Positions 33,396-40,954 of a DNA stretch of 64,000 bases are shown piece after piece. Under the pieces are notes generated by a model that worked only from the letters and a program-made list of their open reading frames with translations, was not told the origin of the DNA and searched no databases. A program made the position numbers and the translations under genes. Location: NCBI GenBank assembly GCA_016706275.1, contig JADJJY010000002.1, forward strand, positions 41,001-105,000, in the 5' to 3' direction. Origin of the DNA: Chloracidobacterium sp. Lineage in GTDB: Bacteria > Acidobacteriota > Blastocatellia > Pyrinomonadales > Pyrinomonadaceae. How positions within the stretch are numbered: position 1 is the first letter of the stretch; each line of letters starts with the position of its first letter.

Positions 33396-34363
33396 GCATC
33401 CTCGTATTTATCGAACATAAAGATTGCGTCCTTAACAAGACCTCACTCGAAGCTGTAACTGCTGCTCAATCGATCGGTAAGGATCTCGGGCTGAGCGTTA
33501 CGGCTGTTTTGCCGTGCGATAAAGACTGTGCGCTTGCGCAGGAGATCGCCGGTTACAACGTCGAAAAGGTGATCGTTGCTAAAAACGACAAGCTCGGCAT
33601 TTACACTCCTGACGGTTACGCCGATGCGTGGGAACAGGTCATCAAGGCTGTAAATCCGCAGTACGTCGTGATGTCGCACACCTATCAGGTGCGTGATTTT
33701 GCTCCGAAAGTTGCCGCCCGTCTAGGCCGCGAAGTTGTCGGTGATTGTATACGTTACAAAGCAGAAGGCGGCAAGCTAGTGCTGACGCGACGCATATTCC
33801 TCGGCAAGCTTGATGCTGACGTTACCTTGAACGGCGACGCTCCGCATTTTGTAACATTCCAGTCGGGTTCGTTTCGCGGCGATGCGGCGGAAAAGGGAAG
33901 TGCGGCAGTTGAGACGATGGAAGTTACAGTCGGTGACATTCGCATGACGCCTGAGGCTCCGTTTCAAGAGGCTAAAGCGTCGGTCGACCTTACAAAATCT
34001 GAGATCATCGTCGCCGTTGGGCGCGGTATCAAATCGCTGGAAAACATCGCCCTTGCACAACAGCTTGCTGATGCACTGGGAGCGGATATCGCGGCTTCGC
34101 GTCCGATCTGCGACAGCGATTGGCTGCCCATCGACCGTCAGATCGGATCAAGCGGCCAGACAGTTGCTCCTAAGGTCTATATCGCTCTCGGCATCTCCGG
34201 TGCCATCCAGCACATCGTCGGTATGAAAAATGCAGGCACGATCATTGCGATCAACAAAGACTCCGAAGCTCCGATATTCGACATTGCCGATTACGGCATT
34301 GTCGGGGATCTGTTTGAGGCGGTTCCAGTCATGATCGAGGAAGTTAAGAAAGCAAAAGCCTAA
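33392..34363 (+). CDS. etfA: electron transfer flavoprotein alpha subunit
   Basis: 323 residues. The C-terminal FAD domain is clear: VAVGRGIKSLENIALAQQLA, PICDSDWLPIDRQIGSSGQT, and YIALGISGAIQHIVGMKNA followed by IIAINKDSEAPIFDIADYG. The N-terminal half resembles EtfB in fold. It overlaps etfB by 4 bases and is followed by a terminator. Acts as heterodimer with EtfB in the cytoplasm. Confidence 0.95.
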   Translation: MSILVFIEHKDCVLNKTSLEAVTAAQSIGKDLGLSVTAVLPCDKDCALAQEIAGYNVEKVIVAKNDKLGIYTPDGYADAWEQVIKAVNPQYVVMSHTYQVRDFAPKVAARLGREVVGDCIRYKAEGGKLVLTRRIFLGKLDADVTLNGDAPHFVTFQSGSFRGDAAEKGSAAVETMEVTVGDIRMTPEAPFQEAKASVDLTKSEIIVAVGRGIKSLENIALAQQLADALGADIAASRPICDSDWLPIDRQIGSSGQTVAPKVYIALGISGAIQHIVGMKNAGTIIAINKDSEAPIFDIADYGIVGDLFEAVPVMIEEVKKAKA

Positions 34364-34397
34364 GCCTAAGAAGTTTAACTACGAAATGCGCTAAAGG

Positions 34398-34432
34398 ACA
34401 CGAATAAGGATTACTCCTTGTTCGTGTTTTTT
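34398..34432 (+). terminator. terminator after etfA
   Basis: ACACGAATAAGGA-TTAC-TCCTTGTTCGTGT pairs almost fully and is followed by TTTTT. Confidence 0.88.
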
Positions 34433-34450
34433 GCGAAACCTCGTCCGACA

Positions 34451-35029
34451 TTACGCGTCACTCTCCTTTACCGGTTTTGAGGTGACGAGCAAGATCGTCA
34501 TCGCAGTGTTCGTGATCAGCATCGCTATCGAATGCAGGGTCGTCGCTAAATTATATGTCTGCATAGAAAGTAGGGCGAGAATGTGGCGGAGCACGTTTGA
34601 ACCGTAGAGCAGCGGCGACTCGGTCGATGGTTTTAGCCAAGTCTTTCGAAGCGTCGGTAAGAATGCGGTCAGGTCGATGGCGACGGCAATCACCACGGAG
34701 ACGGTCGGGTCATTAGTTATTAACCACGGAATGATTCCCGCAAGAGCGAGCACAAGAAAGACGGTATCGATCTTAGTAGCGTGTTTGAAACCATTTTTTA
34801 GTGAGAGCAGAAAGATCAGCAGCGTGAAAAAGCCAGAAGCGGCGGTCGGCAAAGCACCGATCCCGGCTCCCTTTGCAACCTGCCCAAAGAAAACAATAGC
34901 GGTCACCAACGTCCAGACGAACCATGTGTAAGCGTGAGGCTGGACGCGGCCCTTGAAAATATCGACGATGTACGGGATGTTTCCACCTATCGCGAGTATC
35001 GCCGCTATTACTGCAAAAGTTTCCTTCAC
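34451..35029 (-). CDS. polytopic membrane protein of unknown function
   Basis: 192 residues with about six membrane segments. The first helices contain ILAIGGNIPYIVDIFKGRVQPHAYTW, where the NxPYIxxIxKGRxxPHxxTW pattern recalls the PQ-loop repeat of small transporters such as SemiSWEETs; a related pattern (IDLTAFLPTLRKTWLKP) recurs in the second half, as in a two-repeat protein. A transporter is therefore possible but not shown. It stands alone leftward; the 181 bases beyond its start (35030-35210) hold nothing I recognise. Confidence 0.75.
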   Translation of the reverse strand: MKETFAVIAAILAIGGNIPYIVDIFKGRVQPHAYTWFVWTLVTAIVFFGQVAKGAGIGALPTAASGFFTLLIFLLSLKNGFKHATKIDTVFLVLALAGIIPWLITNDPTVSVVIAVAIDLTAFLPTLRKTWLKPSTESPLLYGSNVLRHILALLSMQTYNLATTLHSIAMLITNTAMTILLVTSKPVKESDA

Positions 35030-35210
35030 ACCCCAAGTATAACCGAGTTCTCGCGATCTAACCTGCGGCGGCTTCGAGGGCGCCGGCGAACACTGTTGAT
35101 CAAGTCAAGACTCAAATAAGAAAGGAAAAGCACTCCTCTTAGAACTAATCGAACAAATTTTTGGTTAGTCGGACATCGATTTATTACTTCGGCCTCGACG
35201 ATTGCTGACA

Positions 35211-35942
35211 CTATCCTTTTATTAAGGCTCTCAAGGCCAACTGAACGCTTTCGGATCGACCTAATGGCTCCAGCAGACAATTGAACAGATTGACGCCTAA
35301 GGCGAGGTAGGTTGCGGGATGCCTTAGCGTTTTGAATTTCCATGCACCTAGTAGAAGCATGCCGATTATTACCAACTCCGAAATGTAGAGAGGAGGCATG
35401 ATGTTGACGTTCGGCATCCGATCACTCTGGAGTACGAACGACACGAACCCTAAACCGCGCCCGAGCGCAGGCATCATGATGATAAACACGGTCGATATGA
35501 GCCACCACGAATGATTCTCGATATCCTTTCGGTGAATGATGCTCTTTATCACGGCAAATCCGAAGGCGGCGATCATTACCACCTCGACCGTGGCAATCCC
35601 AAAGAAGAACCATGGCTGAAATGGGCCAAACCTAGCGGGGTCCGCCAACGAATCTTCCGCACTCTTGATGTCGCGGTGCATCATGCTGAGAGCGGTCAGG
35701 CACACACCGCCTGCAAGAAACATTCCGATGATCCCGTTGGTGCGATGCCGTTCTATTTGGCCGTGGGTAACAAAATATGGCTGAATGATCAGATAGATGT
35801 ACCAGATCGTCCCGGTCCAGTAGTGAATATGTACCGACCAGGCGTTCTCGGAAAAGTCGCCCCAATAATCCATAAAGATACCGAGCTGCATGACGACCAT
35901 CGGAATGATCATCCACTTGTATAGATCTTTGTATTTATTCAT
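35211..35942 (-). CDS. seven-helix membrane protein of unknown function
   Basis: 243 residues with about seven membrane segments. Conserved-looking polar residues sit in or near the helices: HIHYWTGTIWYIYLIIQPY, GQIERHRTNGIIGM, SMMHRDIKS and KDIENHSWWLIST. The spread of histidines next to membrane helices resembles DUF2306-type or heme-linked membrane proteins, but I cannot assign a family. It ends just past the gap described above and is divergent from nothing; a bidirectional terminator lies about 60 bases past its start, belonging to the aminotransferase gene. Confidence 0.75.
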   Translation of the reverse strand: MNKYKDLYKWMIIPMVVMQLGIFMDYWGDFSENAWSVHIHYWTGTIWYIYLIIQPYFVTHGQIERHRTNGIIGMFLAGGVCLTALSMMHRDIKSAEDSLADPARFGPFQPWFFFGIATVEVVMIAAFGFAVIKSIIHRKDIENHSWWLISTVFIIMMPALGRGLGFVSFVLQSDRMPNVNIMPPLYISELVIIGMLLLGAWKFKTLRHPATYLALGVNLFNCLLEPLGRSESVQLALRALIKG

Positions 35943-36003
35943 GTTGGGTAATCCGAACGCGAAGAATTTGCGGAATTATATCAGAATCTAAACATTCAGG
36001 ACG

Positions 36004-36035
36004 AAAAAAAGCCGGCGAATTTGCCGGCCTTTTTC
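36004..36035 (-). terminator. terminator after the class III aminotransferase gene
   Basis: GCCGGC-GAATTT-GCCGGC flanked by AAAAAAA and TTTTT, so it would work in either direction; it follows the leftward aminotransferase gene. Confidence 0.88.
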
Positions 36036-36052
36036 ATCAAATACGAAAAAAA

Positions 36053-37417
36053 CTATACCGATGCGGCGATCGCTTCGTCAAAGATCTCTAACGCGACATC
36101 GACGTGTTCTTTTGCCAGGATCAGTGGTGGCGACCAGCGAATGCTGTTTGAGCCGCAGCCGAGGATGATGAGGCCTTTGTTAAAGCAGGCCATTTCGATG
36201 CGGTCACGGAGTTCCGGATCGGGTTCACCGACTGTTCCATTATTCGACGGTTTGACGAACTCGACGCCGAGCATCATCCCAAAGCCGCGTACATCAGCAA
36301 TGCAGTCGTATTTGTCTTTAAGCTTGTTCAATCCGGCTTCGAGGTAAGCTCCGACATCGCGGCTGTTGTCCACGAGGCCGCCTTCGAGGAGTTCGATGGT
36401 TTTTAGCGCAGCGGTCAGAGCGACCGGATTGCCGCCGAATGTCGATGCGTGAGCACCTTTGTGCCAATCCATGATGTCGGCACGTGCGGTGCATGCTCCG
36501 ATCGGCATACCGGATCCGAGGCCTTTGGCCATGCAGACGATGTCCGCCTTGACGCCTTCGTGATGGTCGAGTGCGAACATCTTGCCCGTGCGGCCCATGC
36601 CTGATTGCACTTCGTCAACGATCAGCATGATGCCGTGCTCGTCGCAGATGCGGCGGATTTCTTTGACAACCTCAGTCGGTGCTGGAACATATCCGCCTTC
36701 GCCCTGAACGACCTCAAGAATGATACCGGCTACTTCTTCCGGCGGCGTGGTCGTATTGAAAAGAGTTTTCTCGATCCAATCTGTTGTCCCCATACAGCAC
36801 GAACCGTCATCGCACTTGCCTTTATTAAATGGACAGCGAAAGCAATTTGGATACGGCACGTGAACGACGTCGAGTACCTGGCGAGCGAAACCGAGACGCT
36901 GAGCCTTTTTTGACGACGTTAATGCGAGAGCACCAAGCGTACGGCCGTGAAACGATCCAAAAAAGGAGATAAACTTTTGCCGCTTTGTGTGATACATCGC
37001 GAGTTTGAGGGCAGTTTCGATCGCTTCGGCACCACTGTTAGCAAAGTGCGTTTTTGTCGGGCCGTCGATCGGGACTATCTCGTTGAGTTTCTTGCCAAGC
37101 TCCGGCATGTGGCGATAGTAAAAATCAGTGCCGCAAAGATGGATCAATTCGCTGACCTGTTTTTGTATCGCCGCAACGACCTCAGGGTGGCAATGCCCAG
37201 TCGAGCAAACGGCGACACCGGCGTTGCAATCGAGAAAGACGTTACCGTCCGGGTCGGTGATCCAGACGCCGCTGGCGTGGTCAGCGACTAGTTTATAGTC
37301 AGGACGCGGATAGCTTGGCGTGACATATTGATGATCGGCGTTGATGATCTCAAGCGACTTTGGTCCCGGCAGTTCTGTTTTGATAACGGGACGCTGCAAT
37401 TCTGTTGATGGTGTCAT
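36053..37417 (-). CDS. class III PLP aminotransferase (omega-amino acid type)
   Basis: 454 residues. VFLDCNAGVAVCSTGHCHPEV, HFANSGAEAIETALKLAMYHT, FGSFHGRTLGALALTSSK, IVDEVQSGMGRTGKM and CMAKGLGSGMPIGAC (PLP lysine in AKG) are the family landmarks. An insert with several cysteines (NCFRCPFNKGKCDDGSCC) is unusual and recalls archaeal-type broad-specificity aminotransferases acting on ornithine, lysine or 4-aminobutyrate; it might bind a metal. The substrate is not certain. AAGGAG precedes the ATG by 8 bases. It is monocistronic, ended by the hairpin at 36004. Confidence 0.9.
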   Translation of the reverse strand: MTPSTELQRPVIKTELPGPKSLEIINADHQYVTPSYPRPDYKLVADHASGVWITDPDGNVFLDCNAGVAVCSTGHCHPEVVAAIQKQVSELIHLCGTDFYYRHMPELGKKLNEIVPIDGPTKTHFANSGAEAIETALKLAMYHTKRQKFISFFGSFHGRTLGALALTSSKKAQRLGFARQVLDVVHVPYPNCFRCPFNKGKCDDGSCCMGTTDWIEKTLFNTTTPPEEVAGIILEVVQGEGGYVPAPTEVVKEIRRICDEHGIMLIVDEVQSGMGRTGKMFALDHHEGVKADIVCMAKGLGSGMPIGACTARADIMDWHKGAHASTFGGNPVALTAALKTIELLEGGLVDNSRDVGAYLEAGLNKLKDKYDCIADVRGFGMMLGVEFVKPSNNGTVGEPDPELRDRIEMACFNKGLIILGCGSNSIRWSPPLILAKEHVDVALEIFDEAIAASV

Positions 37418-37530
37418 GATATTTCTCCTTGGTTGAAAACGTTGTAAGGTAAACCCGTGTCGAAAACACAGGCGTCTACATTGCGGAGAAACGGGATTAG
37501 TCGCCAGCGAAAAGATTCGCTCGCTGCTTC

Positions 37531-37665
37531 ATGGGGCGGAGTTTTGAAATGCAACGTGAAGTCATAGAAAGTGGTATCAATATAACCGAAATCGGTGATG
37601 AATTCAAAAGGCGGATTGAGGGCGTGTTACGCGGATTTCTGTCTTTGCGGTGCGGCGTGAAATAA
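37531..37665 (+). CDS. possible 44-residue protein
   Basis: Frame MGRSFEMQREVIESGINITE, then IGDEFKRRIEGVLRGFLSLRCGVK, ending 7 bases before the DUF255 gene. The charge pattern suggests an amphipathic helix. There is no clear ribosome binding site and I recognise no family; it could be a remnant or chance. It occupies most of the otherwise gene-free 37418-37672 gap. Confidence 0.25.
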   Translation: MGRSFEMQREVIESGINITEIGDEFKRRIEGVLRGFLSLRCGVK

Positions 37666-37672
37666 TTGAAAT

Positions 37673-39685
37673 ATGGCATCAACACAAAAACACACAAACC
37701 GGCTCATCGATGAGACCAGCCCGTACCTGCTCCAGCACGCCCACAACCCGGTGGATTGGTATCCGTGGGGTGCTGAGGCGTTTGAACGGGCAAATGCCGA
37801 GGACAAGCCTGTGCTGGTCAGCATTGGCTATTCAGCGTGTCATTGGTGTCATGTGATGGAGCACGAGTCGTTTGAAGACCCGGCGGTCGCGGCTGTGCAG
37901 AACGAGCATTTCATCAACATCAAAGTCGATATGGAAGAGAGGCCTGATGTCGATCAGATATATATGAGTTTTGTTCAGTTAACGACGGGTCGCGGAGGTT
38001 GGCCGATGAACGTTTTTCTGACGCCGGATAAGCGGCCGTTTTTTGGCGGGACGTATTTTCCTCCGGCCCCGCGATACGGGATGCCAAGCTGGCAGCAGAT
38101 CTTGATCAGCATTGCCGAGGCATATAAAAATAAACGGGACGAATTAGAGACCTCCGCAAATAATATTGTTACTGAACTGAAGCGTATGAGCGTCGTCGAG
38201 GCGGCCACCGGAACGCTGTCGGCCGATATGCTGGATGCGGCTCAGGCGAGTTTTGTTCGGACGTTTGACACGGTGAACGGCGGTTTTGGCGGGGCACCAA
38301 AATTTCCGGCGGCAATGTCGCTCGAATTCTTGCTTCGTTATCACCATCGGACCGGCGACGATATGGCGTTGTCGATCGTCACACATTCGCTCGACAAGAT
38401 GGCGAACGGCGGTATTTACGATCAGCTTGGCGGCGGGTTTCATCGTTACACGGTCGATGCGATCTGGCTGGTGCCGCATTTTGAAAAGATGCTTTATGAC
38501 AACGCCCAACTCGCTCGCGTTTATCTGCATGCGTATCAGGTGACCGGAAATGAATTCTACAAACGCATCGCGACCGAGACTTTCGAATACATTCGACGCG
38601 AGATGCTCGACGAATCGGGCGGTTTTTATTCAACACAGGACGCGGACAGCGAGGGCGAGGAAGGGAAGTTTTTTGTGTGGTCGGTGGAGGAGATCGGGGA
38701 AATTCTGGGTGAGGGTGCCAAGGAATTTTGTGAGTATTTTGACGTTACCGCCGAGGGAAATTTTGAGGGAAACAATATTCTAAATGTTAAGAACCCAGTC
38801 GCTATCGCTCCCGGTTCTGACATGAAGAAGAAGTTGTTTGACGTGCGTGAAACGCGAATCAAGCCGGGCCGCGATGAAAAGGTGTTGACGGCTTGGAACG
38901 GATTAATGCTTGCGGCATTTGCGGATGCGGCTGGTGTTTTGGGTAATGATGATTATTTCCAGATCGCGAAGCGCAACGCCGATTTTCTGATAACTGAGAT
39001 GCAAAACGGCGGCCGGCTTTATCGCACTTGGAAAGATGGAGCTGCAAAGCTCAACGGCTATGTCGAGGACTATGCAAATGTCGCGGATGGGTTGATCGTG
39101 CTTTATCAGGTTTCGGGTGAAGTGAAATATTTGTCCGAAGCAAAACGACTGGCCGATCTGATGATCACAGAGTTTTGGGATGAGGATAATGGCGGATTTT
39201 TCTTTACGTCGAACGATCACGAAGAGCTTGTCGTCCGCAATAAAGATTTTTACGACAATGCGACACCGTCGGGAAATTCGGTCGCGGCGGATGTCTTGCT
39301 GCGGCTCGCGAAACTTACGGGTGATGACAAATACGAGCGGTTTGCGGTGACGGTGCTTCGACTTGCGGCTTCTCAGATCAGACGGCATCCGCAAGGATTT
39401 GGACGGGCTCTGTCAGCATTAGAGTTTCATCTTGGCAAAACGAAAGAGATCGTTGTCATTGGTGAAAAGGGCAGTGAGATGGAACAGGACATTTTGCGAC
39501 GGTATCTGCCTGATGCAGTTATTGTATTTTCGTCGGCTGCTGAGGCTGATGCGGCTGTCGTTCCACTCCTTAAGGGTCGCGGTTTGGTTGACGGAAGAAC
39601 GGCCGTATACGTATGCGAGGATTTTGTGTGTCAGCGGCCGGTGACTGGTTTTGAGGAATTAGATGTTTTGCTGTCAGGAGTCTGA
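37673..39685 (+). CDS. DUF255 thioredoxin-fold protein (YyaL/SPATA20 family)
   Basis: 670 residues, the normal size. The N-terminal thioredoxin-like domain carries SPYLLQHAHNPVDWYPWG and the redox motif CHWC at 56-59 (GYSACHWCHVMEHESF), followed by KVDMEERPDVDQIY and GRGGWPMNVFLTPD. The remaining 450 residues form an alpha/alpha barrel like those of N-acylglucosamine 2-epimerase relatives (FHRYTVDAIWLVPHFEKMLYDNAQL, AWNGLMLAAFADAA). The family is nearly universal but has no settled function. No signal peptide; cytoplasmic. Confidence 0.92.
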   Translation: MASTQKHTNRLIDETSPYLLQHAHNPVDWYPWGAEAFERANAEDKPVLVSIGYSACHWCHVMEHESFEDPAVAAVQNEHFINIKVDMEERPDVDQIYMSFVQLTTGRGGWPMNVFLTPDKRPFFGGTYFPPAPRYGMPSWQQILISIAEAYKNKRDELETSANNIVTELKRMSVVEAATGTLSADMLDAAQASFVRTFDTVNGGFGGAPKFPAAMSLEFLLRYHHRTGDDMALSIVTHSLDKMANGGIYDQLGGGFHRYTVDAIWLVPHFEKMLYDNAQLARVYLHAYQVTGNEFYKRIATETFEYIRREMLDESGGFYSTQDADSEGEEGKFFVWSVEEIGEILGEGAKEFCEYFDVTAEGNFEGNNILNVKNPVAIAPGSDMKKKLFDVRETRIKPGRDEKVLTAWNGLMLAAFADAAGVLGNDDYFQIAKRNADFLITEMQNGGRLYRTWKDGAAKLNGYVEDYANVADGLIVLYQVSGEVKYLSEAKRLADLMITEFWDEDNGGFFFTSNDHEELVVRNKDFYDNATPSGNSVAADVLLRLAKLTGDDKYERFAVTVLRLAASQIRRHPQGFGRALSALEFHLGKTKEIVVIGEKGSEMEQDILRRYLPDAVIVFSSAAEADAAVVPLLKGRGLVDGRTAVYVCEDFVCQRPVTGFEELDVLLSGV

Positions 39686-39732
39686 GTTCGAATTTCAAAT
39701 TTGGAATTTAGAATTTGAAAGAAAGTTCAAAG

Positions 39733-39768
39733 AAAAAAGCTCGACCGTCTAGAACGATCGAGCTTTTT
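39733..39768. terminator. bidirectional terminator
   Basis: AAAAAGCTCGA and TCGAGCTTTTT pair around a 13-base loop. It lies between convergent genes, and just upstream TTTCAAATT and AATTTGAAA form a second, AT-rich stem (39697-39720). Confidence 0.88.
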
Positions 39769-39787
39769 CAATTTAACTAAAGCTAAA

Positions 39788-40078
39788 TTATTTGTTTGCT
39801 GGTTTGTTAGCAGCCGGTGCATTAGCAGCAGGTGCGTTAGCAGCCGGTTTGACTGCATTAGCAGCTGTGTTAGCAGCGGTTGTAGCAGCATTAGCAGCTG
39901 TGTTAGCAGCGGTCGAAACTGCGTTAGCAGCGTTAGCCATTGCGTTAGCAGCGTTAGCCATTGCGTTAGCAGCTGTGTTAGCAGCTTTGTTAGCTGCGTT
40001 GTTGCTAGCAGCTTCGCCGCAAGCCATTCCTAAAGCACCCATAACAAGAACTGCTGATAGTGCGATTACTTTTTTCAT
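39788..40078 (-). CDS. Asn/Ala-repeat envelope protein, probable lipoprotein (paralogue 1)
   Basis: 96 residues from the ATG at 40078, which follows AGGAG at 7 bases; the longer frame from 40156 lacks a site. The N-terminus MKKVIALSAVLVMGALGMAC looks like a lipoprotein signal, though the residues before the cysteine (GMAC) fit the lipobox imperfectly. The rest is almost only Ala and Asn with some Thr, Pro and Lys, as short units (MANAAN, TAANAA, PAANA). Such a chain should be unstructured or helical and may act as a spacer in the periplasm. The DNA repeats GCGTTAGCA-type units. It is a tandem paralogue of the gene at 40336. Confidence 0.8.
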   Translation of the reverse strand: MKKVIALSAVLVMGALGMACGEAASNNAANKAANTAANAMANAANAMANAANAVSTAANTAANAATTAANTAANAVKPAANAPAANAPAANKPANK

Positions 40079-40183
40079 AATGATTCTCCTGTCTTCTTCA
40101 AAGATTAGATCTAATTTATTTACCGAAGACCGTGCAAGCACAGTCCTTGTTCCCAAGTCTTTCTAATTTTCGGAACAATCGAC

Positions 40184-40212
40184 AATATAGTCATCTGAGC
40201 GGCGATAGTCAA
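40184..40212 (-). promoter_or_regulatory. sigma-70 promoter of the Asn/Ala paralogue 1
   Basis: Read leftward: TTGACT, 17 bases, TATATT. The -10 is one base from consensus. The leader would be about 100 bases. Confidence 0.75.
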
Positions 40213-40276
40213 CCCCAAAATGACGAAAAATAAATTTTTTTCGCGCCGCGGTTACTGTAAAAACCACGCTGATGAA

Positions 40277-40314
40277 TAAAAAGAAAGCACCCTGTCTTAG
40301 GACAAGGTGCTTTC
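40277..40314 (-). terminator. terminator after Asn/Ala paralogue 2
   Basis: Read leftward, GAAAGCACCTTGTC and GACAGGGTGCTTTC pair with one G-T pair and are followed by TTTTTATTC. Confidence 0.88.
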
Positions 40315-40335
40315 TCAAGTTCAAACAAGGCCGAA

Positions 40336-40617
40336 CTATTTGTTTGCCGGTTTGTTGGTTGCGTTGGCAGCCGGAGCGTTAGCAGCAGGTGCATTAGCAG
40401 CCGGTTTGTTGGTTGCGTTAGCAGCCGGAGCATTAGCAGCCGGAGCGGTTGTGGTCGAGTTGGTTGTGGTCGCGTTGGTGGTCGTCGTGTTTGTGGTCGT
40501 CGACGTGTTAGCTGCGTTAGCAGGTTTGTTAGCAGCGTTGTTGCTAGCAGCTTCGCCGCAAGCCATACCCAAAGCGCTCAATCCAAGAACAGTTGAAAGT
40601 ACAATTACCTTTTTCAT
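40336..40617 (-). CDS. Asn/Thr/Ala-repeat envelope protein, probable lipoprotein (paralogue 2)
   Basis: 93 residues. The first 33 match paralogue 1 closely (MKKVIVLSTVLGLSALGMAC, then GEAASNNAANK). The body has a run of Thr/Asn units (TSTTTNTTTTNATTTN) and then copies of PAANAPAANATNK, ending NKPANK like paralogue 1. AGGAG lies 11 bases before the ATG. The pair clearly arose by duplication with later change in repeat type. Each gene has its own strong promoter and terminator, so both are probably abundantly and separately transcribed. Function unknown. Confidence 0.8.
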   Translation of the reverse strand: MKKVIVLSTVLGLSALGMACGEAASNNAANKPANAANTSTTTNTTTTNATTTNSTTTAPAANAPAANATNKPAANAPAANAPAANATNKPANK

Positions 40618-40729
40618 TTTATTAAGACTCCTAAATCTTTCTCAAAGAATATAAACCCTGTTGCCAGGTGCCCGGCTGATCGAACACAGCCGTTTTGCCC
40701 TGAACTCTTTCTTATTCAAGGCAAACGTT

Positions 40730-40758
40730 ACAATAGAAATTACAAACAGCTTTGTCAA
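40730..40758 (-). promoter_or_regulatory. sigma-70 promoter of the Asn/Ala paralogue 2
   Basis: Read leftward: consensus TTGACA, 17 bases, TATTGT. The leader would be about 105 bases. The rest of the 337-base gap 40618-40954 is AT-rich (runs of T and A near 40770-40830) and holds the rightward promoter below. Confidence 0.78.
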
Positions 40759-40868
40759 CCTAAATTTGACCAAAAAAACACTATTTTTAAAGATTTTTTT
40801 TGACTGTTTTTCGGCTATTTTTGAGTTATAGCGGGATGCCGATGTTTACTGGCTATTAAAATAAAATC

Positions 40869-40898
40869 TTGACTTCGATCGGAGCAAACAGTTATGTT
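40869..40898 (+). promoter_or_regulatory. candidate sigma-70 promoter of the GAF-GGDEF gene
   Basis: TTGACT, 18 bases, TATGTT; a start near 40905 would give a leader of about 50 bases that includes GGGAAGATTTCCC, a small palindrome. Confidence 0.45.
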
Positions 40899-40954
40899 TG
40901 AAAAGGGAAGATTTCCCGCCTTTTGATCTCACATTCTCACACCCTCTCTCTATA

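Noticed and set aside
39800..40010. CRISPR-like periodic repeat of GCGTTAGCAGC units
   Set aside because: Units are contiguous, lack unique spacers and encode the Ala/Asn repeats of a protein with signal peptide, ribosome binding site and promoter.
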